This document shows, in pieces, positions 48,012 to 57,300 of a DNA stretch of 64,000 nucleotides. The translations under genes and the position numbers were made by a program. The stretch comes from Pseudomonadota bacterium (GTDB taxonomy: Bacteria > Pseudomonadota > Gammaproteobacteria > Burkholderiales > Rhodocyclaceae), in contig JAFEFC010000030.1 in NCBI GenBank assembly GCA_018240785.1, positions 1 through 64,000 on the forward strand, given 5' to 3'. The notes below the pieces were generated by a model, which ran no database searches, was not told the DNA's origin, and saw only the letters and a program-made list of their open reading frames with translations. Position 1 is the stretch's first letter; each line of letters begins with the position of its first letter.

Positions 48012-48419
48012 ATGCGCCACTATGAAATCGACAGTCCTCACACCGCTTCCCGCCTGCTCGCCCTCACCGCGTTCGCCGACGGCGGGCTTGGATGCAACGA
48101 GATCGAGGTCTTGATGCAGGCGGATCTTGCCCGCCGGCTGAGAATCGGCAGGGTCGAGTTCGAGCGCATCCTGCGCGAACACTGCGATGACTTGCTGGTC
48201 AGCGCGCACTGCTCCCGGGGCCTGCGGCTCAACGTCGCGGACGAGGTGCTCGACCTGCTGCTCGAGGACATCGCCGACCCGGCACTGCAGCGCGCCTTGC
48301 TGTACGCGATGCAGGACATCGCCAGCGCCGACGGCGTGGAGACGGCAGCCGAGGTGTACGTGCTGGGGCGGGCGCTGGAGAAGTGGGGAGGCCGCGCTGC
48401 CGCAGGCGGGTTCAACTGA
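48012..48419 (+). CDS. Uncharacterised protein, possibly TerB-like
   Basis: I do not recognise this 135-residue protein with certainty. It is helical and acidic. The last part (ALLYAMQDIASADGVETAAEVYVLGRALEKWG, residues about 97-127) has the Asp-x-Asp-Gly-type loop of TerB/DUF533-like proteins. AAGGAG lies 8 bp before the ATG. It is the only gene divergent from the NhaR-like regulator and ends just before a strong terminator, so it is probably the regulated target. Confidence 0.8.
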   Translation: MRHYEIDSPHTASRLLALTAFADGGLGCNEIEVLMQADLARRLRIGRVEFERILREHCDDLLVSAHCSRGLRLNVADEVLDLLLEDIADPALQRALLYAMQDIASADGVETAAEVYVLGRALEKWGGRAAAGGFN

Positions 48420-48423
48420 CAAC

Positions 48424-48456
48424 GACCACCGCGCCGTCCGGAACGGCGCGGTGGTC
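48424..48456. terminator. Bidirectional terminator between the 48012 gene and prs
   Basis: Perfect 14-bp stem GACCACCGCGCCGT/ACGGCGCGGTGGTC with a 5-base loop, between convergent genes. Confidence 0.85.
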
Positions 48457-48469
48457 ATTGTCGCAGGCC

Positions 48470-49414
48470 CTAGTCGAACAGCGCGCCCACGCTCTCGCCG
48501 CTGTGGATGCGCTCGATCGCTGCGGCGAACAGCGGCGCCACGCTGAGCACCGTGATCTTGTCCAGGCGCTTGTCGGCCGGCAGGTGCACGGTGTTGGTGA
48601 CGACGATGGAGTCGATGTCGGCATCGCGCAGGCGCTCGATCGCCGGGCCGCACAGCACGCCGTGGGTGGCGCCGGCATGCACGCTGCGCGCGCCGGCCGC
48701 CTTCAGCGTCGCGACGGAGGACACCAGCGTGCCGCCGGTGGAGATCTCGTCGTCGAAGATCACTGCATCGCGGCCGGCCACATCGCCGACGATCTCGCCG
48801 TGCTTCACCGAAGTGTCGCTGGTGCGGCGCTTGTCGATGATCGCCATCGGGATGCCCAGCCGCTCCGAGAAGCGGCCGACGCGCTTGGCGCCGCCGGCGT
48901 CGGTCGCCACCGCGACCATGTTGCTGGTGTCGTGGTTGTTGCGGAAATGCTCGGCGATCGCCGGGATCGCGGTCAGGTGGTCGACCGGCACGCTGAAGAA
49001 GCCGTGCACCTGGTCGGCGTGCAGGTCCATCGTCAGCACGCGGTGAGCGCCGGCGGTCTTCAGCATGTCGGCGATCAGGCGGCCGGTGATGGAGATGCGC
49101 GGCGCGTCCTTCTTGTCCGAGCGTGCGTAGGAGTAATACGGGATCACCGCGGTGATGCGCTGGGCCGACGCGCTGCGCAGCGCGTCGAGGGTGATCAGCA
49201 GCTCCATGATGTGGTCGCTCACCGGCTCGGTGAAGGACTGCACCACATAGACGTCGCGCTCGCGCACGTTGTCGCCGATCTGCACGCGCAGGTTGTCATT
49301 GGAGAAGCGCGAGATGTCGAGCCGGCCGAGGCGCCGGCCGAGGCGGGCGCAGATTTCGGCGGCAAGGTCACGGCTGGCGCTGCAGGCGAAGATCTGGAGG
49401 GCGTGTTTGCTCAT
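48470..49414 (-). CDS. prs: Ribose-phosphate pyrophosphokinase (PRPP synthetase)
   Basis: This 314-residue enzyme makes PRPP from ribose-5-phosphate and ATP, feeding nucleotide, His and Trp synthesis. Motifs are SNDNLRVQIGDNVRERDVYV, YSYARSDKKDAPRISITGRL, LTMDLHADQVHGFF and the PRPP-binding VIFDDEISTGGTL. In many betaproteobacteria the main prs lies by ispE, a tRNA-Gln and rplY. Here it is isolated, so this may be a second copy. Confidence 0.95.
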   Translation of the reverse strand: MSKHALQIFACSASRDLAAEICARLGRRLGRLDISRFSNDNLRVQIGDNVRERDVYVVQSFTEPVSDHIMELLITLDALRSASAQRITAVIPYYSYARSDKKDAPRISITGRLIADMLKTAGAHRVLTMDLHADQVHGFFSVPVDHLTAIPAIAEHFRNNHDTSNMVAVATDAGGAKRVGRFSERLGIPMAIIDKRRTSDTSVKHGEIVGDVAGRDAVIFDDEISTGGTLVSSVATLKAAGARSVHAGATHGVLCGPAIERLRDADIDSIVVTNTVHLPADKRLDKITVLSVAPLFAAAIERIHSGESVGALFD

Positions 49415-49490
49415 GGGCGAAGGTGGCGCAGGGGATGGGGACGAAGATCGAGGCTGCTTTGTACTCCTTCGCGGCTACCCGCGGGAAGGG

Positions 49491-49518
49491 GCAGGCGCCT
49501 CGACGGTGCAGCGCCTGC
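49491..49518. terminator. Hairpin between vapC and prs, possible terminator
   Basis: GCAGGCGC (49491-49498) and GCGCCTGC (49511-49518) with a 12-base loop, in the 177-bp gap between the toxin stop and the prs start. No T-run follows; it could end the toxin-antitoxin transcript. Confidence 0.4.
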
Positions 49519-49591
49519 GTTCACGAAGGCGTCATGGTGAGGCAGTCCGGGGAGCCTTGCCGGCGCGCTCGTGATGGTCGGGAAGTGCCAT

Positions 49592-49978
49592 TCACCACCA
49601 TGTCGCGACACCGAACAGGGCGAACGCCGGGTCGCGTGTGACGAGCGCGAGGCCCTCGAGCTCCGTCTGCGCCGCGAGCATGCGGTCGAAGGGGTCGCGA
49701 TGCTCGATCGCGTAGCCACCAGCCTTGAGGCAGTGATGGTAGTTGATCGGAAGATGCTGAAAACCATCGGCCGAGACCAGTTCGTCGAAGCGACCGACCG
49801 CCTCGCCCGCTTCGCCCAGTTTGCCGAGGCGGTGCTTGGTCGCCAGTTCCCACGCGGTCGCTGCACTCACCAGAACCGTGTTGCCCGGCGCGGCGATGGC
49901 GTGGCGGGCGTTTGCGGAAAGCTGCGGATCGTCGAGCCACCACCACAGCAGCGCATGCGTGTCGAGCAGCAGTCGCAT
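49592..49978 (-). CDS. vapC: PIN-domain toxin VapC (type II toxin-antitoxin)
   Basis: This 128-residue PIN ribonuclease has Asp in LLLDTHALLWWWLDDPQLS, Glu in SAATAWELATKHRLG, and the DPFDRMLAAQ and LVTRD acidic motifs. ATG 49978 lies 2 bp after the antitoxin stop; a GTG at 49984 would give a 4-bp overlap. It pairs with the Phd-like antitoxin just upstream. It is unrelated in sequence to the PIN toxin at 6383. Confidence 0.92.
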   Translation of the reverse strand: MRLLLDTHALLWWWLDDPQLSANARHAIAAPGNTVLVSAATAWELATKHRLGKLGEAGEAVGRFDELVSADGFQHLPINYHHCLKAGGYAIEHRDPFDRMLAAQTELEGLALVTRDPAFALFGVATWW

Positions 49979-49980
49979 CG

Positions 49981-50214
49981 TCACCCCCAGGCAGCCAGTT
50001 CATCGGGCGGCAGTGGCTCGAAAAAGGCCTCTGACAGGCGCCTGCCCGCCAGCCTGCCGGGCTTGCGCCCGGTGATCTCTTCAGTGGCGAGCGGTACCAG
50101 CCGCGCATAAGGCTTCCCGGCTTTGGCCAGGATGATTTCCTGCCCGGCATGCGCCTGTTCCAGCAAGCGGGAAAACTGCGTCTTGGCTTCGTGGACGTTG
50201 ACCATCAGCGGCAT
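49981..50214 (-). CDS. Phd/YefM-family antitoxin
   Basis: This 77-residue antitoxin has the Phd fold N-terminus VNVHEAKTQFSRLLEQAHAGQ followed by EIILAKAGKPYARLVPL. The C-terminal tail should block the VapC active site. It is the first gene of the two-gene operon and probably autoregulates; the promoter would lie in the 148-bp gap to namZ, where I see no distinct site. Confidence 0.92.
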   Translation of the reverse strand: MPLMVNVHEAKTQFSRLLEQAHAGQEIILAKAGKPYARLVPLATEEITGRKPGRLAGRRLSEAFFEPLPPDELAAWG

Positions 50215-50362
50215 GCCATGGATCCTGGACTAAGCTACCTGGCTAAGTCTATCGCGTGAGCGCTCTGGGCGGCAAGAACAACGCAACCGCGCCAGAGAAT
50301 ACTGCCCGGGGGTGAGTCCGCGCTGATCGTCGCTGCCAATCGTCCGACGCGCAGAGCCTCGC

Positions 50363-51598
50363 TCAGCGATACAGCAGGAAGTCCCGGCGTTCCTCTGCCC
50401 AGGCCGTCTCATCGGCGCAAGCCAGGGCGTCGAGTCCGGCGGGCGACGCGGTCGGGTCGTCCACCCATTCGCGCAGCAGCGGCGAGCCGTTGATCAGGTC
50501 GATCGCGAGGCGGTCGCGCTCGTATTCATAGGGGAATTCGCGCCACAGCGGGTAGTCCGGCTGCAGGCGGCGGATCGCCTTGAACGCCAGCGCCTGCACC
50601 CGCCAGGGGCGGAAGGCGGCGTGGTCGTAGTGCGACGGATCCTCGACATGGATCTGCACGCCGTGGCACAGCCTGCCGGCGTGCTTGTGGAAGGTGGGCT
50701 CGAACCAGCAGTCGCGCAGCACGCAACCCTGCAGCCATTGAGGCGCCAGCGCGCGCATCCCGGCGATCACCGCGCGCGCGTCGATGTCGGGCGCGCCGAA
50801 GAGCTCCAGCGGGCGGGTGGTGCCGCGGCCCTCGGACAAGGTCGTGCCTTCCAGCATCACCGTGCCGGCATAGGCGCGCGCCATCCACAGGTTGGGCGCG
50901 TTGGGACTGGGGTTGATCCAGGTCCGCTCGCCCAGCGGCCAGCCGTAGCCTGGTGCGGCGTCGGGCTGCCAGCCCTGCATGGTGACGACCTGGCAATCGA
51001 CATCGAGCTTCAGCGTGGCCACGAACCAGCGCGCCAGCTCGCCCATGGTGAGGCCGTGGCGCATCGGCAGCGGGCCGGCACCGACGAAGCTTTCCCAGCC
51101 TTCTCTCAGCAGCGTGCCTTCCACCGGCCGGCCGGCGGGGTTGGGGCGGTCCAGCACCCACACCGACTTGCCGTGCTTGGCAGCCTCCTCGAGCACGTAG
51201 CGCAGCGTGGTGATGAAGGTGTAGATGCGGCAGCCGAGGTCCTGCAGGTCGACCAGCAGCACGTCGAAGCTGTCCATCATCGCCGCCGTCGGCCGCCGCA
51301 CCTCGCCATACAGGCTGAACACCGGGATGCCCAGCAGCGGGTCGACGTAGTCTGCCGACTCCACCATGTTGTCCTGCTTGTCGCCGCGCAGCCCATGCTG
51401 CGGGCCGAAGGCGGCGGAAAGCGTGAGGTCGGGCAGCGCCGCGAGCGCATCGAGCGAATGCGTCAGGTCGCGCGTCACCGATGCCGGATGGGCGAGCAGC
51501 GCGACACGGCGCCCCGCGAGCGGCCGGCGCAGCGCGGCGTCTTCCAGCAGGCGTTCGAGGCCGAACTGCAACGTGTCGGCATGCAGTGGCGCGGACAT
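50363..51598 (-). CDS. namZ: DUF1343 exo-beta-N-acetylmuramidase (NamZ-like)
   Basis: This 411-residue protein of the DUF1343/NamZ family has GRRVALLAHPASV, FGPQHGLRGDKQDNM, LVDLQDLGCRIYTFITTL and DRPNPAGRPVEGTLL. The characterised NamZ removes N-acetylmuramic acid from peptidoglycan sugar ends. No signal peptide is seen, so it may act on recycled muropeptides in the cytoplasm. Length is normal. It is followed 6 bp later in reading order of the strand by nothing in its operon; the DOMON-like gene lies just upstream. Confidence 0.88.
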   Translation of the reverse strand: MSAPLHADTLQFGLERLLEDAALRRPLAGRRVALLAHPASVTRDLTHSLDALAALPDLTLSAAFGPQHGLRGDKQDNMVESADYVDPLLGIPVFSLYGEVRRPTAAMMDSFDVLLVDLQDLGCRIYTFITTLRYVLEEAAKHGKSVWVLDRPNPAGRPVEGTLLREGWESFVGAGPLPMRHGLTMGELARWFVATLKLDVDCQVVTMQGWQPDAAPGYGWPLGERTWINPSPNAPNLWMARAYAGTVMLEGTTLSEGRGTTRPLELFGAPDIDARAVIAGMRALAPQWLQGCVLRDCWFEPTFHKHAGRLCHGVQIHVEDPSHYDHAAFRPWRVQALAFKAIRRLQPDYPLWREFPYEYERDRLAIDLINGSPLLREWVDDPTASPAGLDALACADETAWAEERRDFLLYR

Positions 51599-51604
51599 GT
51601 GCGC

Positions 51605-52201
51605 TCAGCCCTTGGCTTGCGCCGTGGTCATCACCATCGCAAACCCGGCGCGCTGGTGGAAGTCGGGCACCGGCGCGGGGTGGTGCAGCGCCCAGTAGGC
51701 GAGCCCGCCGTCGGCCGTCTCGATCACGGCGGACACGCCCACCGGCAGGCTGGTGCCGGGTCCGCAGGCGGGCAGCGCGGAGGGCGGCAGCGTCACGTCC
51801 AGGCCGAGGCCGTCGGCTTCCTGCTGGAACACGACCTGCGGTGTGATGCGCGGATCGCTGGCCTGGTCGCGCGCACGGCAGGCGCTGAAGGCGTAGGCTG
51901 CCCATTGGCCGGAAGGCGAGAAGTTGAACTCGCGGTAGTGCGTTTCACCCGGCACGCCGACGAAGACTTCGAAGCAGGTGTGCTTCCACAGATCGTCCGC
52001 CGCGGCCGGTGGCTGTGGCGCCGGCACGCGCAGCCCGGAAACGTCGCCTTCCAGCCGGAACGCGAAGGCGAAGCTGCCGTCGGCCAGGGTGCGGGCCGAC
52101 AGCCGGATGCCGTTCACCGTGGTGGCCGGACTGGTGGCGTGAGGACAGAGGGCGACGGTGATGGTCGGCGCGGGCGGCAGGTCGGAGAACGGACGATTCA
52201 C
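51605..52201 (-). CDS. DOMON-like domain protein
   Basis: This 198-residue protein is related to DOMON-like carbohydrate- or haem-binding beta-sandwich domains. It has DDLWKHTCFEVFVGVPGETHYREFN and FSPSGQWAAYAFSACR, and no signal peptide. The start is GTG at 52201. Its stop lies 6 bp before the namZ start, so the two genes form an operon and the protein may have a role in cell-wall sugar recycling. Function unknown. Confidence 0.82.
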   Translation of the reverse strand: MNRPFSDLPPAPTITVALCPHATSPATTVNGIRLSARTLADGSFAFAFRLEGDVSGLRVPAPQPPAAADDLWKHTCFEVFVGVPGETHYREFNFSPSGQWAAYAFSACRARDQASDPRITPQVVFQQEADGLGLDVTLPPSALPACGPGTSLPVGVSAVIETADGGLAYWALHHPAPVPDFHQRAGFAMVMTTAQAKG

Positions 52202-52325
52202 GGCGAATGGGAATGTGGTTCGGATGCGGGGCGGATGGGCGGGCGCGCCTGCGCTTCGGGCGGCGCGGCCGCAATGGTAGCGCGTTAGCGCCTCGTCGCG
52301 GGGGCGAAGACGACCCCTTGCCCGC

Positions 52326-52532
52326 CTAGCGGGTTGGCCCCGGCTGCCCGCCGAAAGTCCGTTCCCATTCGGCGTCCGACAGCGAGATCTCCGTCACTTC
52401 CGGCTTGCGGGGATCCGGTTGTCGGCGCCGTTCGCGTTCGCCCGGCCTCGGGCCGACATCCACCTGACGGCGATCGATGCCGGTGCGGCGCTCTGCGCCG
52501 GAACGTCTCTCGTGGGAGCTATGTCTGCTCAT
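52326..52532 (-). CDS. Small Arg-rich hypothetical protein
   Basis: I do not recognise this 68-residue protein. It is very basic, with repeated RR motifs (HERRSGAERRTGIDRRQVD) and a short conserved-looking C-terminus (EISLSDAEWERTFGGQP). An ATG at 52532 is present but no strong Shine-Dalgarno. It is plausible as a small regulatory or nucleic-acid-binding protein. It could also be spurious. Confidence 0.55.
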   Translation of the reverse strand: MSRHSSHERRSGAERRTGIDRRQVDVGPRPGERERRRQPDPRKPEVTEISLSDAEWERTFGGQPGPTR

Positions 52533-52810
52533 GCCTGCTTGCCCGGGACGGTCCCGGTCCTACGCGCACATGCCCGCGCTGCGGGGCGGTGCGGCGGGTT
52601 GTTGTGGTACTGCAGCGCGCTGAATTGAATGATAGAGCGTGGCGCAGCGGATGCCGTCCAAAGAACACACGCTGTTGCGACATTTTCCCCAGCGCGGCGC
52701 ACATGTGGCCGGCCGTGGTGGCGCGAGGCAGGGGCCGGTCCACAGCCTGGCCTCGCAGGCGCTAAACTTGCGCCCTTTCATCCCTTGCCCACGCATCGCC
52801 GGAGCGATCC

Positions 52811-54133
52811 ATGTCCGTCAGCCATCCGTCCGTCCAGCGCGTCCTCACCGGGATCACCCCGTCGGGCACGCCCCACCTCGGCAACTATGCGGGGGCGATT
52901 CGTCCTGCGATCGCCGCCAGCCGCCAGCCGGGCGTGGAGAGCTTCTACTTCCTGGCCGACTACCACGCGCTGATCAAGACCACCGACCCGGCGCGCGTGC
53001 AGCGCTCGACGCTGGAGATCTCGGCTTCATGGCTGGCCGCCGGGCTGGACACCGAGCGCGTGTGGTTCTACCGTCAGTCCGACATCCCCGAGATTCCGGA
53101 GCTGACCTGGCTGCTCGCCTGTGTCGCGGGCAAGGGCCTGCTCAACCGTGCGCACGCCTACAAGGCGGCGGTGGACAAGAACGTCGCCGCCGAGGAGGAC
53201 CCGGATGCCGGCGTGAACATGGGCCTCTTCATGTACCCGGTGTTGATGGCGGCCGACATCCTGATGTTCAAGTCGCACAAGGTGCCGGTCGGCCGCGACC
53301 AGATCCAGCACATCGAGATGGCGCGTGACATGGCGGCGAGCTTCAACCACCTGTACGGCGAGCACTTCGTGCTGCCCGAAGCCGAGGTCGATGCGTCGGT
53401 GGCGACTCTGCCCGGCCTCGATGGCCGCAAGATGAGCAAGAGCTACGACAACACCATCCCGCTGTTCGCGCCCGCGGCGGAACTGAAGCGGCTGATCTTC
53501 TCCATCGTCACCGACTCGAAGGCGCCGGGCGAACCCAAGGAGGTCGAGGGCTCGGCGCTGTTCCAGCTCTATCAGGCCTTTGCCACCGCCGAGGAAACGC
53601 GCGCGATGCGCACCGCATTCGAGGAAGGCATCGCCTGGGGCGAGGCCAAGCAGGCGCTGTTCGAACGGGTCGATGCGGCGGTGGCGCCGATGCGGGTGAA
53701 GTACGAGGCGCTGATCGCCGAGCCGCACGTCATCGAGCGGCACCTGCAGGAAGGTGCGGAAAAGGCACGAGCGATCGCCACGCCCTTCATGGCCGAACTG
53801 CGACACGCGGTCGGCCTGCGCAACCTGGCCACCGCCTTTGCCGCGAAGGCCGCCGACAAGCCGAAGGTGGCACTGCCCCAGTTCAAGCAGTATCGGGAGG
53901 CCGACGGCCGCTTCTACTTCAAGTTCGTCGACGGCGACGGGCGCCTGCTGGTGCAGGGCGCAGGCTTCGACTCGCCGCGCGACGCCGGGCGCTGCGTCGC
54001 CGCCCTGAAGCAGGGCACGCCGTTCCACATCGAGGGTGATGGCATGCATGTGGACGGAGCGCGCATCGGCGACCTGGCCGACGGCGTGCATGCCGACGAG
54101 GTGCGTCGGGCGCTTGCCTCGCTGGCGGCCTGA
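52811..54133 (+). CDS. trpS: Tryptophanyl-tRNA synthetase
   Basis: This 440-residue class I synthetase charges tRNA-Trp. The ATP-binding HIGH-type motif is PHLGNYAG (about residues 21-28) and KMSKS is present in LDGRKMSKSYDNTIPLF. It is about 40 residues longer than many bacterial TrpS because of a C-terminal segment (FKQYREADGRFYFKFVDGDG). Such a tail is common in proteobacterial forms. It stands alone. Confidence 0.96.
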   Translation: MSVSHPSVQRVLTGITPSGTPHLGNYAGAIRPAIAASRQPGVESFYFLADYHALIKTTDPARVQRSTLEISASWLAAGLDTERVWFYRQSDIPEIPELTWLLACVAGKGLLNRAHAYKAAVDKNVAAEEDPDAGVNMGLFMYPVLMAADILMFKSHKVPVGRDQIQHIEMARDMAASFNHLYGEHFVLPEAEVDASVATLPGLDGRKMSKSYDNTIPLFAPAAELKRLIFSIVTDSKAPGEPKEVEGSALFQLYQAFATAEETRAMRTAFEEGIAWGEAKQALFERVDAAVAPMRVKYEALIAEPHVIERHLQEGAEKARAIATPFMAELRHAVGLRNLATAFAAKAADKPKVALPQFKQYREADGRFYFKFVDGDGRLLVQGAGFDSPRDAGRCVAALKQGTPFHIEGDGMHVDGARIGDLADGVHADEVRRALASLAA

Positions 54134-54268
54134 AGCGCAGGCGCCCGGTTTCCCCTGGAGTCGCGGCCAGGTCCGCGCCCACCGCAGCCCCTCCCGTGGG
54201 AGCGCCGACGGCCGCGATCAGGCCCGCACTGGAAGGCGGCGCCAGCGCGGCCCTCGTCAGCCGCCGAT

Positions 54269-54290
54269 GGCATTCCTGTCACGGAATGCC
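54269..54290. promoter_or_regulatory. Inverted repeat overlapping a promoter candidate
   Basis: GGCATTCC (54269-54276) and GGAATGCC (54283-54290) flank 6 bases. GATAAT (54292-54297) directly after it is a good -10 for the downstream penicillin-binding protein gene, and the repeat would fill its spacer and -35. It may be an operator or a weak trpS terminator. Confidence 0.4.
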
Positions 54291-54330
54291 GGATAATTGA
54301 TGCAGCGCAAAAACTAGAAGATTGTTGTCC

Positions 54331-57300
54331 GTGACCCCCGACGTTCCACAAGCAGAACCTGATCCCGCCCCGATCGACCCGGTCGCCCCCGCCCCCGCCG
54401 CAGCGACCGACGGGAGCCCCCCGACATCGGCGCCGCCGCCCCGCGGCCGGCCGCGCCCCGGCTTCTTCCGCCTGGTGCGCTGGCTGATGCTCATCGCCCT
54501 GCTCGTCGGGTTGACGGCGGCTGCCATCCTGGTGACGGACGAAGTCGTCAGTTCGCGGCTGCAGGCCCGCTACATCAGCCGCTATGCCGCCACCCTGGAC
54601 TACGGCCTGGTAGAAGGCGCGAGCGATGCGATCCGCTTCCCGACGCATGGCCCCTTCGACCGCCGCATGGGGTATGCCGATCTCCCGGTCATCGCCCAGC
54701 GCCTGACCGAGCGTGGCTTTGCCATCACGCAGCAGGTGCGCTTCTCCGACGAGCTGATGAAATACACCGGTCGCGGCTTCTTCCCGCCCTATCGCGAGAA
54801 GACCCATGCCGGCCTGGATCTGGCCGACTGCCGCGGCGAGCCGCTGTACCAGTTCCGCTACCCGTACCGGCACTACGACGGCTTCGCTGCCGTGCCGCTG
54901 CTGGTGGGCCAGGCGCTGATGTTCATCGAGAACCGCGACCTGCTGGACGAATCGCGCCCCCGGCTCAACCCGGCGGTGGACTGGGTGCGCTTCTCGCGCG
55001 CGGTGCTGGGCCAGGTCGGGCGCATGGTCAATCAGGACCTCGACGCCCCCGGCGGCAGCACCCTGGCGACGCAGATCGAGAAATATCGCCATTCGCCCGA
55101 CGGCGTGACCTACGACGCGCGCGAGAAGCTGCGCCAGATGGTGTCGGCCAGCGTGCGTGCCTACCGCAACGGCGAGGAAACGCTGCCGGTGCGCCGTGAG
55201 CTGCTGCTCGACTACCTGAACACCGTGCCGCTGTCGGCGGCGCCCGGCCACGGCGAAGTCAATGGCCTGGGCGACGGCCTGTGGGTGTGGTTCGGTGCCG
55301 ATTTCGACAAGGTCAACGCGCTGCTTTCCGCGCCGCCTGGCGACGGCAGCACGCTGGCGGCGCAGGGCCGTGCGCTGCGCCAGGTGGTGGCGCTGATGAT
55401 CGCGCACCGCCGGCCGTCCTTCTATCTTTCGCGCAGTGGCCGCGACGACCTCGCCCAGCTCACCGACAGCTACGTGCGCCTGCTTGCGGAGGCGAGGTTC
55501 GTCGCGCCCGCGCTGCGCGACGCGGCGCTCGCCGAGCCGTTGAAGTTCCGCGATCTGGTGAAGGACCCGGCGGTGCTGCCGGCCGACCTCGGCAAGGGCG
55601 CGACGGCGATCCGCACGCGGCTGGCCGGCATGCTCGACGCCTCGCTCTACGAGCTGGACCGCTTCGACCTCGACGCCACTGCGACGCTGGATGGCCCGCT
55701 GCAGCAGGCGGTGAGCGATTTCCTCGGCAAGCTGCGCGACCCCGGCTTCGCCCGCAGCCAGGGCCTGATCGGCGAGCGCATGCTCACGCCCGAGCGCATC
55801 GACGCCGTGCGCTACAGCTTCAACCTGGTGGAGCGGACGCCCGGCGGCAACCGCGTGCGGGTGCAGACCGACACGTCCGACCAGCTTTTCGACATCAACG
55901 AGAGCAGCAAGCTCGAGCTGGGCTCCACCGCCAAGCTGCGCGTGCTGGCCACCTACCTCGAGATCGTCGCCGAACTGCATGGCCGCTTTGCCGGACAGTC
56001 GGCTGCGGACCTGCGCCGCGTCGAGGTCGCGCAGCGCGACAACATCTCGCGCTGGGCGATCGACTACCTCGCCCATGCCGCCGACCGCAGCCTGCCGGTG
56101 ATGCTCGAAGCGGCGCTCGAGCGCCACTATTCCGCCAGTCCGGGCGAGAGCTTCTTCACCGGTGGCGGCGTGCACACTTTCAGCAACTTCAATGCCTCGG
56201 ACGACGGTCGCAGCCCGACGATGCGCGAAGCCTTGCAGGGGTCGATCAACCTGCCCTTCGTGCGCCTGATGCGCGACGTCGTGCGCCACACCATGTACCA
56301 GGTGCCGGGCAGCACCGCACAGCTGCTCGACGACGCCGACGACCCGCGGCGCATGGAATACCTTGCCCGCTTCGCCGACCGCGAAGGCCAGGTCTTCCTG
56401 CGCCGCTTCTGGCGCAAGTACCAGGGCAAGACGCCGGACGAGGTGCAGGAAGCCTTCCTCGACGGCCTGCGCCCCGGCGCCGAGCGCCTCGCTGCGGTGT
56501 TCCGCTACCTGTCGCCGCAGGCCTCGCCGGACGAACTGGGCGCCTTCCTGCGCAAGCGCCTGGACGATGCGGAGCTGACGTCCGCGCGTGTCGAGCAGCT
56601 CTACAAGCGCACCGCGCCTGAAGCCTACGACCTGCCGGATCGCGGCTATGTCGCGCGCGTGCATCCGCTGGAGCTGTGGCTGGTCGGCTATCTGTCGGCC
56701 AAGCCGGAGGCGAGCTGGCAGGAGGCGGTGGAAGCGAGCGCCGAGGAGCGCCAGGAGGTCTATCGCTGGCTGTTCCGCACCCGCTTCAAGGGGGCGCAGG
56801 ATTCACGCATCTACACCATGCTGGAAGTCGAAGCCTTCCTCGACATCCACCGGCGGTGGGTGCGGCTGGGCTATCCCTTCGACCACCTGGTGCCGTCCTA
56901 CGCCACCGCGCTCGGCAGTTCGGGCGACCGCCCGGCGGCACTGGCCGACCTGATGGGCATCATCGTCAATGGCGGCGTGCGCCTGCCCACCGCGCGCATC
57001 GAGCGGCTGCGCTTCGCCGCCGACACGCCCTACGAGACGCGCTTCGCGCGCCGCGCCGCGGAGGGCGAGCGGCTCATGGCGCCCGAAGTGGCGGCGGCGC
57101 TGCGCAATGCGCTGTCCGAGGTGGTGGAGGGCGGCACTGCGCGGCGGCTGTCGGGCGCGTTCAAGCTCGCCGACGGCACTGCGTTGGTGGTGGGCGGCAA
57201 GACCGGCACTGGCGACAACCGCATCGCCATCGGCCGCGGCGGCGCCAAGGGGCTGGCGCTCAACCGCACCGCGACCTTCGTCTTCTACATCGGCGAGAAC

